Shown piece by piece: positions 37,506-47,939 of a stretch of DNA of 64,000 nt; position 1 is the stretch's first letter; each line of letters opens with the position of its first letter. Origin of the DNA: Rhodopseudomonas infernalis (GTDB lineage: Bacteria; Pseudomonadota; Alphaproteobacteria; Rhizobiales; Xanthobacteraceae). Both the position numbers and the translations under genes were made by a program. The stretch lies in assembly GCF_022271405.1 (NCBI RefSeq), contig NZ_JAJNAL010000020.1:1-64000 (forward strand). The letters are read 5' to 3'. Below the pieces are notes generated by a model. The model had not been told where the DNA came from and did not search any database. It saw only the letters and a list, made by a program, of their open reading frames with translations.

Positions 37506-39068
37506 TTAATTCCTCTGGACGACGCACTGTCCGCCGGCAGATTTTAGGTTTCCGCAGACCTGCTGGGCCTCGTCGGGGGTTCCGAACGGCCCGACCATGG
37601 CCCGATAGTAGACGCCCTTGCTGCCGAGATCGGCCCGCTTGATCAACGGCGGACGCGATCCGAGCACGGAGGGGAACTTGCCTTGCAGCGCCCGATACGA
37701 TGCCTTGGCATCGGCTTCGCTCCGCTGCGAGGAGATCTGCACGACGTAGCCGCCGCTGCTCACCGGGGCTTCCGCCGACGGCAGCGCGGCCACGCGCTGG
37801 TTCTGAGCCGGCGCCGCAGTCGGGTTCAACGACAGGGGCGCGTTGCCCGCGGACGCGTTGGCATCCTCCGCCGAGCGGGTCGCGGCCCGCTGCGGCGTCG
37901 CGGCCGGCGGCGTCCGCGCAGCCTGCTTGGCCGAGCCGGTGGCGGCCGGCGCCGCCGCCTGGTCGGCCTGATCGGGCCGAATGCTGAAGGTCTTGATCCG
38001 CCGCGGCTCCTCGCTGGCGGCGTTGGTCGGCGGCTGCAGATTTGGCCGCGCATTCGGCGACACCGAGCCAACGGCCGGCGGATTGGGGTTTTGGTTGAGC
38101 TGTGGCAGCACGACGCGCGCGCCCTGCCCGGCGCGCGACGGATCGGCCGGCTTCTCCTCGCGCGACACCAGCGCTTCGACGCCGTTGCCCGCCGCGAGAC
38201 GATCCTGGATCGACTTGGCGCCGGCATCACCGGAAGCCGCCGGGGCCGCCATCACCTTGGTCGGGGTCGGATCGGCCTTGATCACCGGCGGCTCACCGCT
38301 TCGGGTGCCACCGGAGAAGGTGCGATACGCAAACGCGCCGCCGGTGCCGACGATAGCCAGCGCAAGCACCGCCGCCACCGTCACCATGTTGTTGCGGCGC
38401 GGCCTGACTGCGCGGGTCTCCTGCTCCTCGGCGTAGCCGTCGTCGTAGCCATAAGGGGCTTCTGGGTAGTTAGCGTCTGGCCTCACCTGAGACGGATCTA
38501 GCTGACCGTACAGCGCGTCGTCGTATCGGGCCGGCACGAATTGCGGCTGCTCCAGCGGCAGCGACGGCTGCGCCGCCGCGTAAGGGTCTGCACCCGCCCG
38601 GGCGTCGAACTGAGATTGATCGTAGCGCTGCTGATCGAGTTGCGACGGCTGCAGCCGGGGATCGTCGAACTGCGGCTGCACGTATTGCGGCTCGTTGTAC
38701 GCGGACTGATCGTAGCCGCGCGGCTCGACCCGACGCGGGGCCACGGCCTTGACGAAGGACGGAGGCTTGCTGAAGTCCGGGCGCGGCGGCACGGGCGTTT
38801 CCGCCTCGACCGCACGGCGATGCTGCAGCCACGCCGGCATCGGCGGCGCCTCCTCGTCGAGCGGCGGCAGAGCCGCGCTGGGACGGAAGTCGGTCGCACG
38901 CGACGTCGGCCGGCCTTGTGCCGGCGCCTGGCTGGCAAACGGATCGTTCTGACCGATCAACCGGGCAAGTTCGGCGAGCGGGTCGCTGTCAGTCTTATGC
39001 TGGGCGTAGGCTGCGCGGGTCTCGTCGTCATCCGCCGGGAAGGGTCGGTCGTTGTATCGATCGGTCAT
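37506..39068 (-). CDS. SPOR-domain membrane protein
   Basis: A 520-residue bitopic protein. The cytosolic half (about residues 1-225) is Gln/Tyr/Pro-rich with QYVQPQFDD-like repeats. One span follows (NNMVTVAAVLALAIVGTGGAFAYRTF), then a long Ala/Pro-rich periplasmic linker and a C-terminal SPOR domain (GGYVVQISSQRSEADAKASYRALQGKF through GPFGTPDEAQQVCGNLKSAGGQCVVQ). SPOR domains bind denuded peptidoglycan glycans, usually at the division septum. The ATG at 39068 (MTDRYNDRPF) is preferred to the frame opening at 39113. It sits between argS and nagZ as in related genomes. Confidence 0.92.
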   Translation of the reverse strand: MTDRYNDRPFPADDDETRAAYAQHKTDSDPLAELARLIGQNDPFASQAPAQGRPTSRATDFRPSAALPPLDEEAPPMPAWLQHRRAVEAETPVPPRPDFSKPPSFVKAVAPRRVEPRGYDQSAYNEPQYVQPQFDDPRLQPSQLDQQRYDQSQFDARAGADPYAAAQPSLPLEQPQFVPARYDDALYGQLDPSQVRPDANYPEAPYGYDDGYAEEQETRAVRPRRNNMVTVAAVLALAIVGTGGAFAYRTFSGGTRSGEPPVIKADPTPTKVMAAPAASGDAGAKSIQDRLAAGNGVEALVSREEKPADPSRAGQGARVVLPQLNQNPNPPAVGSVSPNARPNLQPPTNAASEEPRRIKTFSIRPDQADQAAAPAATGSAKQAARTPPAATPQRAATRSAEDANASAGNAPLSLNPTAAPAQNQRVAALPSAEAPVSSGGYVVQISSQRSEADAKASYRALQGKFPSVLGSRPPLIKRADLGSKGVYYRAMVGPFGTPDEAQQVCGNLKSAGGQCVVQRN

Positions 39069-39170
39069 ATGATGTCGCGTCCCATTCGGGAAAGCCGCCA
39101 AAAACCCGCTCACGCAGACGATAAGCCGCTCTCAAAAGCCGGGACAGATCCCCAATCTGACCGGCCGTCC

Positions 39171-40964
39171 CTATCGCATCTCGTCCGGCGCTGTGACGCC
39201 GAGAATGGCAAGCCCCGAGGCCAGTACCGAGACGACGCCCTGAACCATCGCCAGTCGCGCCCTGCTGATCTCTGCATCATTATTGATAATGAAGCGTAAA
39301 TGAGGCGCATCGCGCCCGTGCGTCCAGTGCGCATGGAATTCACTGGCGAGCTCGTAGAGATAGAACGCGATGCGGTGCGGCTCGTGTGCCAGCGCCGCCG
39401 CTTCCACCGTCCGCGGAAATAACGCCAGCCGGCGAAGCAGGTCGAGCTCGGTCGGATCGGTCAGCAGTTCGACCCGGGCATCCTGCAGGAACGCGATGCG
39501 GGCGTCGGTCGCCTCCGGCAGATCCGGAAACAGCTCACGGGCGTTGCGGAAGATCGAGTGCCCCCGGGCGTGGCCGTACTGGACGTAGAACACCGGGTTG
39601 TCTTTCGACTGCTCGATCACCTTGGCGAGGTCGAAATCCAGCACCGCGTCGTTCTTGCGGAACAGCATCATGAAGCGGACGGCGTCCGAGCCGACTTCAT
39701 CCACGACTTCACGTAGCGTGACGAAGTCCCCGGAACGCTTGGACATTTTCACCGGCTCGCCGTTCCGCAGCAGGCGGACGAGCTGGACGATCTTGACGTC
39801 GAGCGCGCCCTGCCCAGCGGTCACCGCCTGAACGGCCGCCTGCATCCGCTTGATGTAGCCGCCGTGGTCGGCACCGAGCACGTCGACCAAGGTCGGGCAG
39901 CCGGCGTCGAACTTCACCTTGTGATAAGCGATGTCCGAGGCGAAGTACGTGTAGGAGCCGTCCGACTTCAGCAGCGGCCGATCGACATCGTCGCCATAGG
40001 CCGTGGCGCGAAACAGGGTCTGCTCGCGGTCCTCGTAGTCCTCGACTGGCGCCCCCTTCGGCGGCGGCAGCCGGCCCTGGTAAACGTCGCCCTTCGCCCG
40101 CAGGAAGTCGATGGTGTCGGCGACGCGATTGCGCTCGCCTTCGATCAGCGACCGTTCGGAAAAGAACACCTCGTGGGTGATGGCGAGCGCCGCGAGGTCG
40201 CCCTTGATCATCGCCATCATCATCGCGATCGCCCTGTCGCGAACGATCGGAAGCCACTGAGACTCAGGCATTTCTTTCAAGGCAGAGCCGTGCTCGGCCT
40301 TCAGCGCCTGGCCGACCGGCACAAGGTAGTCACCCGGATAAAGCCCTTCCGGAATGTCGCCGACGGCTTCGCCGAGCGCCTCGCGGTAACGCAGGAACGC
40401 GGAGCGCGCCAGCACGTCGACCTGCGCGCCGGCGTCGTTGATGTAGTACTCGCGCGTCACCTGGTACCCGGCAGCCACCAGCAGGTTAGCCAGCGCGTCG
40501 CCGAACACGGCGCCGCGGCAGTGGCCGACATGCATCGGGCCGGTCGGGTTAGCCGAGACATATTCGATGTTGACCTTCTCGGCACCGCCGATGGTGCTGC
40601 GGCCGTAGTCGGCGCCCGCGGCGAGCACGGCGCGCAGCGCCTGCGCCCAGACCGCCGGCTTCAGGGTCAGGTTGATGAAGCCCGGACCGGCGATCGTCAC
40701 CTCGGAAATCTCGTCCTCGGCCCGCAGTTTCTCGGCGATCTTGTCGGCGAGATCACGGGGCTTCGCCTTGGCCTCCTTGGCCAACACCATCGCTGCATTG
40801 GTCGCCATGTCGCCATGCGAGGCGTCCTTCGGTGGCTCGACCACGATCCGCGCCAGATCGATACCGGCGGGCAGCGCGCCCTCGCCGATCAGCGCGGCGC
40901 AGGCCGCGTGCACGCGCGACAGAACATGAGCAAAGAGATGCGTGGACGTGGTTTGATCGGGCAT
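39171..40964 (-). CDS. argS: Arginyl-tRNA synthetase
   Basis: A 597-residue class I synthetase charging tRNA-Arg. It has the N-terminal Add-1 domain, the nucleotide-binding [28 protein letters not shown] with the HVGH form of HIGH, and the [23 protein letters not shown] form of KMSKS. The C-terminal DALR anticodon-binding helices end [17 protein letters not shown]. Length and motifs are normal. It is followed by the SPOR gene and preceded by dgt, all on the same strand. Confidence 0.98.
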   Translation of the reverse strand: MPDQTTSTHLFAHVLSRVHAACAALIGEGALPAGIDLARIVVEPPKDASHGDMATNAAMVLAKEAKAKPRDLADKIAEKLRAEDEISEVTIAGPGFINLTLKPAVWAQALRAVLAAGADYGRSTIGGAEKVNIEYVSANPTGPMHVGHCRGAVFGDALANLLVAAGYQVTREYYINDAGAQVDVLARSAFLRYREALGEAVGDIPEGLYPGDYLVPVGQALKAEHGSALKEMPESQWLPIVRDRAIAMMMAMIKGDLAALAITHEVFFSERSLIEGERNRVADTIDFLRAKGDVYQGRLPPPKGAPVEDYEDREQTLFRATAYGDDVDRPLLKSDGSYTYFASDIAYHKVKFDAGCPTLVDVLGADHGGYIKRMQAAVQAVTAGQGALDVKIVQLVRLLRNGEPVKMSKRSGDFVTLREVVDEVGSDAVRFMMLFRKNDAVLDFDLAKVIEQSKDNPVFYVQYGHARGHSIFRNARELFPDLPEATDARIAFLQDARVELLTDPTELDLLRRLALFPRTVEAAALAHEPHRIAFYLYELASEFHAHWTHGRDAPHLRFIINNDAEISRARLAMVQGVVSVLASGLAILGVTAPDEMR

Positions 40965-41012
40965 GGCTGCAATGGAATTGGAAAGGCGGCCATTCGGCCG
41001 GTCCGGCGCCGC

Positions 41013-42227
41013 CTAACGCAATTCGGGGGTCGAGTCAAAGAGCCTCTGGTGCTCGTTGAGCGCGTAGAAGTCGGTCATGCCGGCGATGAAGTTGCGGATG
41101 CGGCGGAAGCGATCCGCCTCGCACTCGGCCACAGGTCCGTCGGCCGGCAGCCAGTCCGGCGGCAGGTCGGCGGGATGGTCGCAATAGCGCTGGAACAGAT
41201 CCACGACGATCGCCTCAGCATCGCGCATCACCGCCATCACCCGTTCGGCGCGATACATGCGGGCCCACAGGAAGGTCTTGATCTCGGCCTCTGCGGCCGC
41301 GATGCCGGCCGGAAACGCGACCATCGCGGCCGCCGAATGGCGAACCTCCTCGGCCGATCGCGGCGCGGCTTCGGCCAGTCGCCGGACTGTCTCTTCCGTG
41401 ACAGCCCGGATGAGACGCGAAATCAACTCGCGCACGAGCTCGGCGCCCCGCCGGCCCTCGGCCAGATTAGGATACCGCCGACCGATCTCGTCGATGATCT
41501 CTGCGGCCAGCGGAACCGTGCGCAGGTCTTCAACCCGGAACAATCCTGCCCGCAGGCCGTCGTCGATGTCGTGGCCATCATAGGCGATATCGTCGGCAAT
41601 GGCCGCGACCTGAGCCTCGAGCGAGGCGAAGCTCCATAGCTCGAGGTCGAACCGCTTATCGAATTCTGCGATCCCCAGCGGAACGCCGTGCTCGGCATAG
41701 CGCGGCAGCGGATTGCCGGCTTGATCGGTCAGTGGACCGTTGTGCTTGACCACGCCCTCCAGCGTCTCCCAGGTCAAATTGAGGCCGTCGAACTCGGGAT
41801 AACGATGCTCCAGCGCCGTCAGCACCCGCAACGTCTGAGCGTTGTGATCGAAGCCGCCGTGTTGGCGCAGGCAAGCATCCAGAGCCCGTTCGCCGGCATG
41901 CCCGAACGGCGGATGGCCGAGGTCGTGCGCCAGCGCCAGGGTTTCGGTGAGATCCTCGTCGAGGCCGAGTTGCCGAGCGATCGCACGAGCGATCTGGGCC
42001 ACTTCAAGACTGTGCGTCAGCCGGGTGCGGTAATGATCGCCTTCGTGAAACACGAAGACCTGGGTCTTGTGCTTGAGCCGGCGAAACGCGTTGGAGTGGA
42101 TCACCCTGTCACAGTCGCGTCTGAAAGCGCTGCGATTGCTGCTGGGCGGCTCGGCGAATTGCCGGCCGCGGCTGCGGTCCGGGTCGCAGCTGTAGGCTGC
42201 GCGAGGAGCTGCCATTCCGACCGACAC
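41013..42227 (-). CDS. dgt: dNTP triphosphohydrolase (Dgt-like, type 2)
   Basis: A 404-residue HD-domain enzyme that splits dNTPs to deoxynucleoside and triphosphate, controlling nucleotide pools. The metal site is clear: [48 protein letters not shown] and [18 protein letters not shown]. Start: GTG at 42227 gives [14 protein letters not shown]; an ATG at 42215 is the alternative. It lies 48 bp upstream of argS and is divergent from the Fe-S carrier gene. Physiological substrate preference (dGTP or all dNTPs) is not readable. Confidence 0.94.
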   Translation of the reverse strand: MSVGMAAPRAAYSCDPDRSRGRQFAEPPSSNRSAFRRDCDRVIHSNAFRRLKHKTQVFVFHEGDHYRTRLTHSLEVAQIARAIARQLGLDEDLTETLALAHDLGHPPFGHAGERALDACLRQHGGFDHNAQTLRVLTALEHRYPEFDGLNLTWETLEGVVKHNGPLTDQAGNPLPRYAEHGVPLGIAEFDKRFDLELWSFASLEAQVAAIADDIAYDGHDIDDGLRAGLFRVEDLRTVPLAAEIIDEIGRRYPNLAEGRRGAELVRELISRLIRAVTEETVRRLAEAAPRSAEEVRHSAAAMVAFPAGIAAAEAEIKTFLWARMYRAERVMAVMRDAEAIVVDLFQRYCDHPADLPPDWLPADGPVAECEADRFRRIRNFIAGMTDFYALNEHQRLFDSTPELR

Positions 42228-42335
42228 TGCGAACCTATCCCCGAGCTGTTTGATTCTGCCGCAGGGTGCACTTAACTATGGCTTGCATGGAAATCCAATG
42301 ACGGCACAATCCCTGCGGGGATATGGAGCGAGAAT

Positions 42336-42668
42336 ATGACCGACTCAAACGTCAGCATCAGCGAACGGGCCGCGCGCCGGATCGGCGAGATCCTGAAAGG
42401 CGAAGGCGACGGGGCGATGCTGCGGATCAGCGTCGAGGGCGGCGGCTGCTCCGGCTTCCAGTACAAGTTCGACGTCGACCGCGCCAAGACAGAGGACGAT
42501 CTGGTGATTGCCCGCGACGGCGCAGTGGTGCTGGTCGATTCCGCCTCCGTCCCGTTCCTGGCCGGCTCCGAAGTCGATTTCGTCGACGACCTGATCGGCG
42601 CCTCGTTCCGCGTCAACAATCCGAACGCCACGGCGTCCTGCGGCTGCGGGACGAGTTTTTCGATCTGA
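42336..42668 (+). CDS. erpA: A-type iron-sulfur carrier, ErpA/IscA family
   Basis: A 110-residue A-type carrier that delivers Fe-S clusters to apo-enzymes. All three ligand cysteines are present: one in VEGGGCSGFQYKF, two in the terminal CGCGTSFSI. The FVDDLIGASFRVNNPNA segment before the CGC motif matches ErpA. GGAGCGAGA lies upstream of the ATG at 42336. It stands alone, divergent from dgt and convergent with the amidohydrolase gene. ErpA versus IscA cannot be settled fully from sequence. Confidence 0.92.
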   Translation: MTDSNVSISERAARRIGEILKGEGDGAMLRISVEGGGCSGFQYKFDVDRAKTEDDLVIARDGAVVLVDSASVPFLAGSEVDFVDDLIGASFRVNNPNATASCGCGTSFSI

Positions 42669-42683
42669 CGAAGCACACGCGCA

Positions 42684-43535
42684 TCAGCGGGCGTCGGCGA
42701 ACAGCGCCCGCGCGTTGCGGTGCGCGATCTTGGCCGCGGTCGCCGGCGGCAATTGCGCCAGCCAGGCGCGGTAACCCGCAATGATCTCCCCATAGGCGGC
42801 CCAGCGCTCGTTGACCCAGGTATCGGAGCCGAGCAGGAAGCGATCAGGGAAGCGCTCGAACAGCGCCCGCCATTCCGGCGTCAGCGCTCCGCCGCTGCCG
42901 ACGATGCCGCTGCGATAGGACAGCTCGCCCCATAGCTTCGGGTATTTGGCGAGCATCTCCGCGACGCGATCGGTCTTCAGTCCGAAGCCGGTGTGCGCCC
43001 AGATGATCCTGGCGCTGGGATTGTGCCGCATCAAGATCTCGACGGCTTCGTCGTCGGCATGCGCGTGCAGATAAAGATCGTGCGCGACGGCAAAGTCGAC
43101 GGTCTTCTTGACGACTTCCGTGTCGGCGGCCTGCCCGCTCAGATGGAATTCGCCGACGCCGCGATAGTAGCCGCGCTTATACTCCTCCTGCACCAGTTCG
43201 AAGATCACCGGGTCCTTGAACCAGGTCTGGATGTCCGGGCGAACGCGGTAGGGCCGAATGAACGGGACGATCTGCAGCCCGTCCGGCTTCGCATCCACCA
43301 GCAGGTGAGTGCCTTTGTTGGGACGGCTGGTCGCAAGGATTCCGGTGACACGGTGACGCTTGAGCAGCGCCAGCACTTCGTCGGGCTGATAGTAAGGCGT
43401 CGGCTCCCAATTGTAGTGTAGATGCGCATCGAATATTTCGATGGGCTCGTCCGCACGCGCGCGATCGAACGACGCGCCGGACAGGCCGAGCGCGACGAGG
43501 GCTGCGATCAGCGTGCGAGCCCCCGGCACCATCAC
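42684..43535 (-). CDS. Exported amidohydrolase-family protein
   Basis: A 283-residue TIM-barrel hydrolase of the amidohydrolase-2 type with a signal peptide (cleavage near ARA-DE). The metal site motifs are FDAHLHYNW (HxH), GVGEFHLSG, DLYLHAHADDEAVE, ARIIWAHTGFG and LLGSDTW, so zinc- or similar metal-dependent hydrolase or decarboxylase chemistry is likely, though the substrate is unknown. It overlaps the end of the RND pump gene by 4 bp (ATGA), an unexpected partner for an efflux system. Confidence 0.85.
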   Translation of the reverse strand: MMVPGARTLIAALVALGLSGASFDRARADEPIEIFDAHLHYNWEPTPYYQPDEVLALLKRHRVTGILATSRPNKGTHLLVDAKPDGLQIVPFIRPYRVRPDIQTWFKDPVIFELVQEEYKRGYYRGVGEFHLSGQAADTEVVKKTVDFAVAHDLYLHAHADDEAVEILMRHNPSARIIWAHTGFGLKTDRVAEMLAKYPKLWGELSYRSGIVGSGGALTPEWRALFERFPDRFLLGSDTWVNERWAAYGEIIAGYRAWLAQLPPATAAKIAHRNARALFADAR

Positions 43536-46500
43536 TCCGCCGCCACTGCGCGGGGCCGTTCGCCGTCGGGCAGCTCCTCGATCTGCGGCTCGAGCCTGCG
43601 CTTGAGCTTGCGGTCGATCTTGTCGAGATAGATGTAGATCACCGGGGTGATGAACAGCGTCAACAGCTGCGACAGCAGAAGGCCGCCGACCACGGCGACG
43701 CCGAGCGGCTGGCGCAGTTCGGCGCCGGCGCCGGCACCGAGCGCGATCGGCAGCGTGCCGAAGATCGCCGACAGCGTCGTCATCATGATCGGGCGGAAAC
43801 GCAGCAGCGCCGCTTCGCGGATCGCGTGTTCGGCAGACAGCCCGACGCGGCGCCGCTCCAACGCGAAGTCGACCATCATGATGGCGTTCTTCTTGACGAT
43901 GCCGACCAGCATGACGATGCCGATCATCGCGATCACCGACAGCTCCATGTTGAACAGCATCAGCGTCAGGATCGCGCCGATGCCGGCCGACGGCAGGCCG
44001 GAAATGATCGTGATCGGGTGGATGAAGCTCTCGTAGAGAATGCCGAGGATGACGAAGGCGGCGAACACCGCGGCGAGGATCAGCACGCCCTGCCCGCGCA
44101 GACTCTCCTGGAACACCTGCGCGGTGCCGGAGAAGCCGGTGAAGATCGTGGCCGGCAGGTTGGAGTCCCGCTCGATCTGGGTGATACGATCGACCGCCTC
44201 GCCGAGCGAGCGGCCTTCGGCGAGATTGAACGAGATCGTCACCGCCGGCTGCTGGCCCTGATGATTGATCTGCAACGCGCCGATGCTCGGCACCATGCGC
44301 GCCACGGCCTCGATCGGGATGGTCTGGTTGTTGGCCGTCTTCAGATAGAGTTTCGACAGGTCGTTCGGATCGACGCGGAACTGCGGCTGCACCTCGAGGA
44401 TGATCTGGTAGTCGTTGGTCGGCGTGTAGATCGTGCCGATCTGCCGCGAGCCGTAGGCGTTGTAGAGCTGATTGCGGACCTGATCGACGGTGATGCCATA
44501 GACCGCGGCTTTCTCGCGGTCGATCTCGACCGTCATCTGAGGATTACGGATGTACAGGTCGGTCGTGACATCGAGCAGGCCCGGCAGCTTGGAGATCTTG
44601 TCGCGCATCTCGGGCGCGAGGCGATACAGCGCCTCGGTGTCGCTGCCCTGCATGACGTACTGATACTGGCTCTTGGAGATGCGGCCGCCGACGTTGAGAT
44701 TCTGAATGCTCTGGAAGAACGCCTGGATGCCGGGCACCTGAGATGCCTGCTGGCGCAGCCGTGTGATCACCTTCGGTGCGGGATCGCGCTCCTTGATGGG
44801 CTTCAGGCCGACGAACAGCCGCCCGTAATTCGCCGTCGGATTCGGGCCGCCGGCGCCGACCGTGCTGTTGATGTAGTCGACCGCTGGATCTTCACGCAGG
44901 ATCTGCACCAGCGCGAGCTGGCGCTCCTTCATCGCCTCGAACGATGTGTCGGTCGCGGCCTCAGTGACGCCAATCAGGAAGCCGGTGTCCTCCTGCGGAA
45001 AGAAGCCCTTCGGTACCACCATGTACAGATAGATCGTGCCGCCGAGGGTCGCGAAGGTCACAAGCAGCATCACGAATTTGTGGGCGAGTACGCGGTCGAG
45101 CGCCCATTTGTAACCTCGTAGCCACGCGGCGAACATCGCCTCGAACACGCGAAGCACGACGTTCTCGCGCTTATTCGGATCGTGCGCCTTGAGCATCCGT
45201 GCGCACAGCATCGGCGTCAGGGTCAGCGAGACGAAGCCGGACACCAGAATGGCGATCGAGATGGTGACGGCGAACTCGCGGAATACCCGGCCGACGATGC
45301 CGCCCATCAGCAGCACCGGAATGAACACCGCGATCAGCGACAGCGTGATCGAGATGATGGTGAAGCCGATCTCGCGAGCGCCCTTCAGCGCCGCATCGAA
45401 CGGCCGCATGCCGTGCTCGATATGCCGCATGATATTCTCGAGCATGACGATGGCGTCGTCGACCACGAAGCCGACCGACAGCGTCAGCGCCAGCAGCGTC
45501 ATGTTGTTGATCGAGAAGTCCAGCATGTACATCACGGCGAAGGTGCCGAGCAGCGAGATCGGCACCGCCAGCGCCGGAATGAAGGTCGCCGACGCCTTGC
45601 GCAGGAACAGGAAGATCACCAGCACGACCAGCACCACGGCGATCGCCAGCGTCTCCTGGACGTCGAACACCGCCTGCCGCACCGAGATCGATCGGTCCAT
45701 CGTCACCGTCATCTCGACCGACGGCGGGATCTGTGCGCGCAGCGACGGCAGCCGCTCGCGCACCAGATCGACCACCGCGACCGTGTTGGCGTCGGGCTGC
45801 TTCTGGACCGCCAGCACGATGGCCCGGTCGTCGTTGAGCCAAGTGGCGAGCCGCTCGTTCTCGACGCTGTCGTAGATCCGCGCAACCTCGTCGAGCTTGA
45901 CCGGAGAACCGTTGCGCCACGCCACCACGATCTGACGATAATCGGCAGCCTTGTCCATCTGGCCGGAGGCCTGCAGCACGAAATCCTGCTTCGGGCCGCT
46001 CATGGTGCCGACCGGCGTCGACGAATTGGCGCGCGCGACGGCGGCGCGAATATCCTCGAGCGACAGGCCCCGCGCGGCCGCCGCCTCGGGATCGGCCTGC
46101 ACTCGCACGGCGAATTTCTGCGGTCCGTAGATCACCACCTGGGCGACGCCGGGAATTTGCGACAACGCCTGGCCGATGGTGATGTCGCCGTATTCGTTGA
46201 CGGCCGACAGCGGCAGCGTCGCCGAGCTCAGCGCCACGAAAAGCACCGGAAACTCTGCGGGGTTCACCTTGCGGAAGCTTGGCGGCGTCGTCATCTCGAT
46301 CGGCAAGCGCCGCTGCGCGATGGTCAGCGCGGTCTGCACGTCGAGCGCAGCCGCGTCGATATTGCGGCCGAGGTCGAACTGGATCGTGATCACCGACGTG
46401 CCTTGCGACGAGTTCGACGACATCGACGAGACGCCCGCGATGGTCGAGAGCTGGCGCTCGATGATGCCCGCGACCGACGCCGCCATGGTGTCGGCACTGG

Positions 46501-46660
46501 CGCCCGGCAGCGTCGCCGTCACCGCGATGGTCGGGAAGTCGACCTTGGGCAGCGCCGACACCGGCAGCAGCCGATAGCCGAACAGGCCGAACACGATGAT
46601 CGACGCCGTGATCAGCGTCGTCATCACCGGACGGCGGATGCACAGCTCGGACAGGGTCAT
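43532..46660 (-). CDS. RND multidrug efflux permease (HAE1, MdtB/C-like)
   Basis: The inner membrane proton-antiporter of a tripartite efflux pump. The 1042-residue protein has the normal 12-span, two-large-loop layout: an N-terminal SELCIRRPVMTTLITASIIVFGLFGYRLLPV, KVDFPTIAV, and LSVGFVVDDAIVMLENIMRHIEHG with the proton-relay Asp pair in span 4. IVMLVGIVKKNAIMMVDFALE in the second half carries the conserved Lys. It follows the membrane fusion protein gene by 4 bp and overlaps the amidohydrolase gene. No outer membrane channel gene is in the window. Substrates are unknown. Confidence 0.95.
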   Translation of the reverse strand: MTLSELCIRRPVMTTLITASIIVFGLFGYRLLPVSALPKVDFPTIAVTATLPGASADTMAASVAGIIERQLSTIAGVSSMSSNSSQGTSVITIQFDLGRNIDAAALDVQTALTIAQRRLPIEMTTPPSFRKVNPAEFPVLFVALSSATLPLSAVNEYGDITIGQALSQIPGVAQVVIYGPQKFAVRVQADPEAAAARGLSLEDIRAAVARANSSTPVGTMSGPKQDFVLQASGQMDKAADYRQIVVAWRNGSPVKLDEVARIYDSVENERLATWLNDDRAIVLAVQKQPDANTVAVVDLVRERLPSLRAQIPPSVEMTVTMDRSISVRQAVFDVQETLAIAVVLVVLVIFLFLRKASATFIPALAVPISLLGTFAVMYMLDFSINNMTLLALTLSVGFVVDDAIVMLENIMRHIEHGMRPFDAALKGAREIGFTIISITLSLIAVFIPVLLMGGIVGRVFREFAVTISIAILVSGFVSLTLTPMLCARMLKAHDPNKRENVVLRVFEAMFAAWLRGYKWALDRVLAHKFVMLLVTFATLGGTIYLYMVVPKGFFPQEDTGFLIGVTEAATDTSFEAMKERQLALVQILREDPAVDYINSTVGAGGPNPTANYGRLFVGLKPIKERDPAPKVITRLRQQASQVPGIQAFFQSIQNLNVGGRISKSQYQYVMQGSDTEALYRLAPEMRDKISKLPGLLDVTTDLYIRNPQMTVEIDREKAAVYGITVDQVRNQLYNAYGSRQIGTIYTPTNDYQIILEVQPQFRVDPNDLSKLYLKTANNQTIPIEAVARMVPSIGALQINHQGQQPAVTISFNLAEGRSLGEAVDRITQIERDSNLPATIFTGFSGTAQVFQESLRGQGVLILAAVFAAFVILGILYESFIHPITIISGLPSAGIGAILTLMLFNMELSVIAMIGIVMLVGIVKKNAIMMVDFALERRRVGLSAEHAIREAALLRFRPIMMTTLSAIFGTLPIALGAGAGAELRQPLGVAVVGGLLLSQLLTLFITPVIYIYLDKIDRKLKRRLEPQIEELPDGERPRAVAAE

Positions 46661-46664
46661 GTGT

Positions 46665-47795
46665 TCAGGCTCCGGCCTTGCGGCTGCGCGGCTCGACCTT
46701 GGTGCCTTCGGACAACAGCAACTGGCCGTCTGTCACCACCTCCTCGCCGCCGGCGAGGCCTTCGGCGATCACGGTCTCGCCCTGATGGGTGCGACTGACT
46801 TTGACAGGCTGCACATGCGCTGCGCCGTCTTTGACGACGAAGACAAAGTTGCCGTTCTGGCTCCGCTGCACCGCGACCGTGGGAACCGTGACAGCGTCCT
46901 CGGTGCGGATCGTCAGCTTGGTGTTGACCAGCGTACCCGGCCACAGCGTTTCGTTGCCATTGTCCATAATGCCGCGAACCATCACCATGCCGGTGGCGGC
47001 GTCGACGGTGTTCTCCACCATCGCCACCTTGCCCTCCTCAGACCGGCCGCTGCCCGGAATGGTCGCCATGACCTTTGTGGTGCCGGCCACCATGGCGTCG
47101 CGCAGATCGGCCAGCACGCGCTGCGGAACTGCGAAGCTGACATAGACCGGCGCCATCTGGTTGATGGTGGCGAGCGGAGCGGTGTCGGCCGGGCGAACGA
47201 AGTTGCCGATCTTGACGTTGGCGGCACTGATCCGTCCGGCGAACGGGGCGCGGATCAGGGTGAAGCTTTTCTGCACCTTGAGATTGTCGAGCGCCGACTG
47301 CGCGCCCTTGATGGTGCCGGCAAGGATATCCGCCTGGGTCTTGGCATTGTCGAGATTGACCTGGGTGGTGGCGCCCTTCCCGATCAGGTCGCCATAGCGG
47401 CGCAAGTCGCGCTCGGCGCCGGCGAGCTGCGCGCGGTCCCGTGCGAGGTTGCCTTCGGCCTGCTCGATCTGGGCGTCGATCTGCCGCGCGTCGAGCGTGA
47501 ACAGAAGGTCGCCTTCCTTGACCCGCGCGCCGTCTTCGAAATGAACCTCGGTGATCGTGGTCTCGAGCCGCGACTTCAACGCGACGCTGGAGATCGGCGT
47601 CACCATGCCGATGGCGTCAACATCGATCGGAACCGGCTTGCGCACCGCCTTGACGGCATCGATCGCCACGACGCGAGCTCGTGGCGGAGCTTTGGCACCG
47701 ACTTGCTTGTCGGCGAGGTACGGTCGCAACCCGTACGCGGCGGCTCCGCCTACGGCGAGGACAATGGCGATGACGATCCAACGACGCTTTGTCAT
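46665..47795 (-). CDS. RND efflux periplasmic adaptor (membrane fusion protein)
   Basis: A 376-residue adaptor linking the RND permease to an outer membrane channel. It has an N-terminal membrane anchor (IVIAIVLAVGGAAAYGL), the barrel-sandwich half-lipoyl motifs (VALKSRLETTITEVHFEDGARVKEGDLLFTLD and FTLIRAPFAGRISAANVKIGNFV), a coiled-coil hairpin between them, and a beta-barrel plus membrane-proximal domain. It is first in the operon and divergent from xthA across 144 bp. Confidence 0.94.
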   Translation of the reverse strand: MTKRRWIVIAIVLAVGGAAAYGLRPYLADKQVGAKAPPRARVVAIDAVKAVRKPVPIDVDAIGMVTPISSVALKSRLETTITEVHFEDGARVKEGDLLFTLDARQIDAQIEQAEGNLARDRAQLAGAERDLRRYGDLIGKGATTQVNLDNAKTQADILAGTIKGAQSALDNLKVQKSFTLIRAPFAGRISAANVKIGNFVRPADTAPLATINQMAPVYVSFAVPQRVLADLRDAMVAGTTKVMATIPGSGRSEEGKVAMVENTVDAATGMVMVRGIMDNGNETLWPGTLVNTKLTIRTEDAVTVPTVAVQRSQNGNFVFVVKDGAAHVQPVKVSRTHQGETVIAEGLAGGEEVVTDGQLLLSEGTKVEPRSRKAGA

Positions 47796-47939
47796 GACGC
47801 TTCGTGTCAGCCTGTCGCGGGGCCACGCAACGCCCTTCCCCGCTCCTGCAATGTCAGGGCTCGATTTTACAAAGACTTATCACAGCACCGACGGGCATGG
47901 TATGCCAGCGGCTCAAATTTAGAATGGACGGATAACGAC

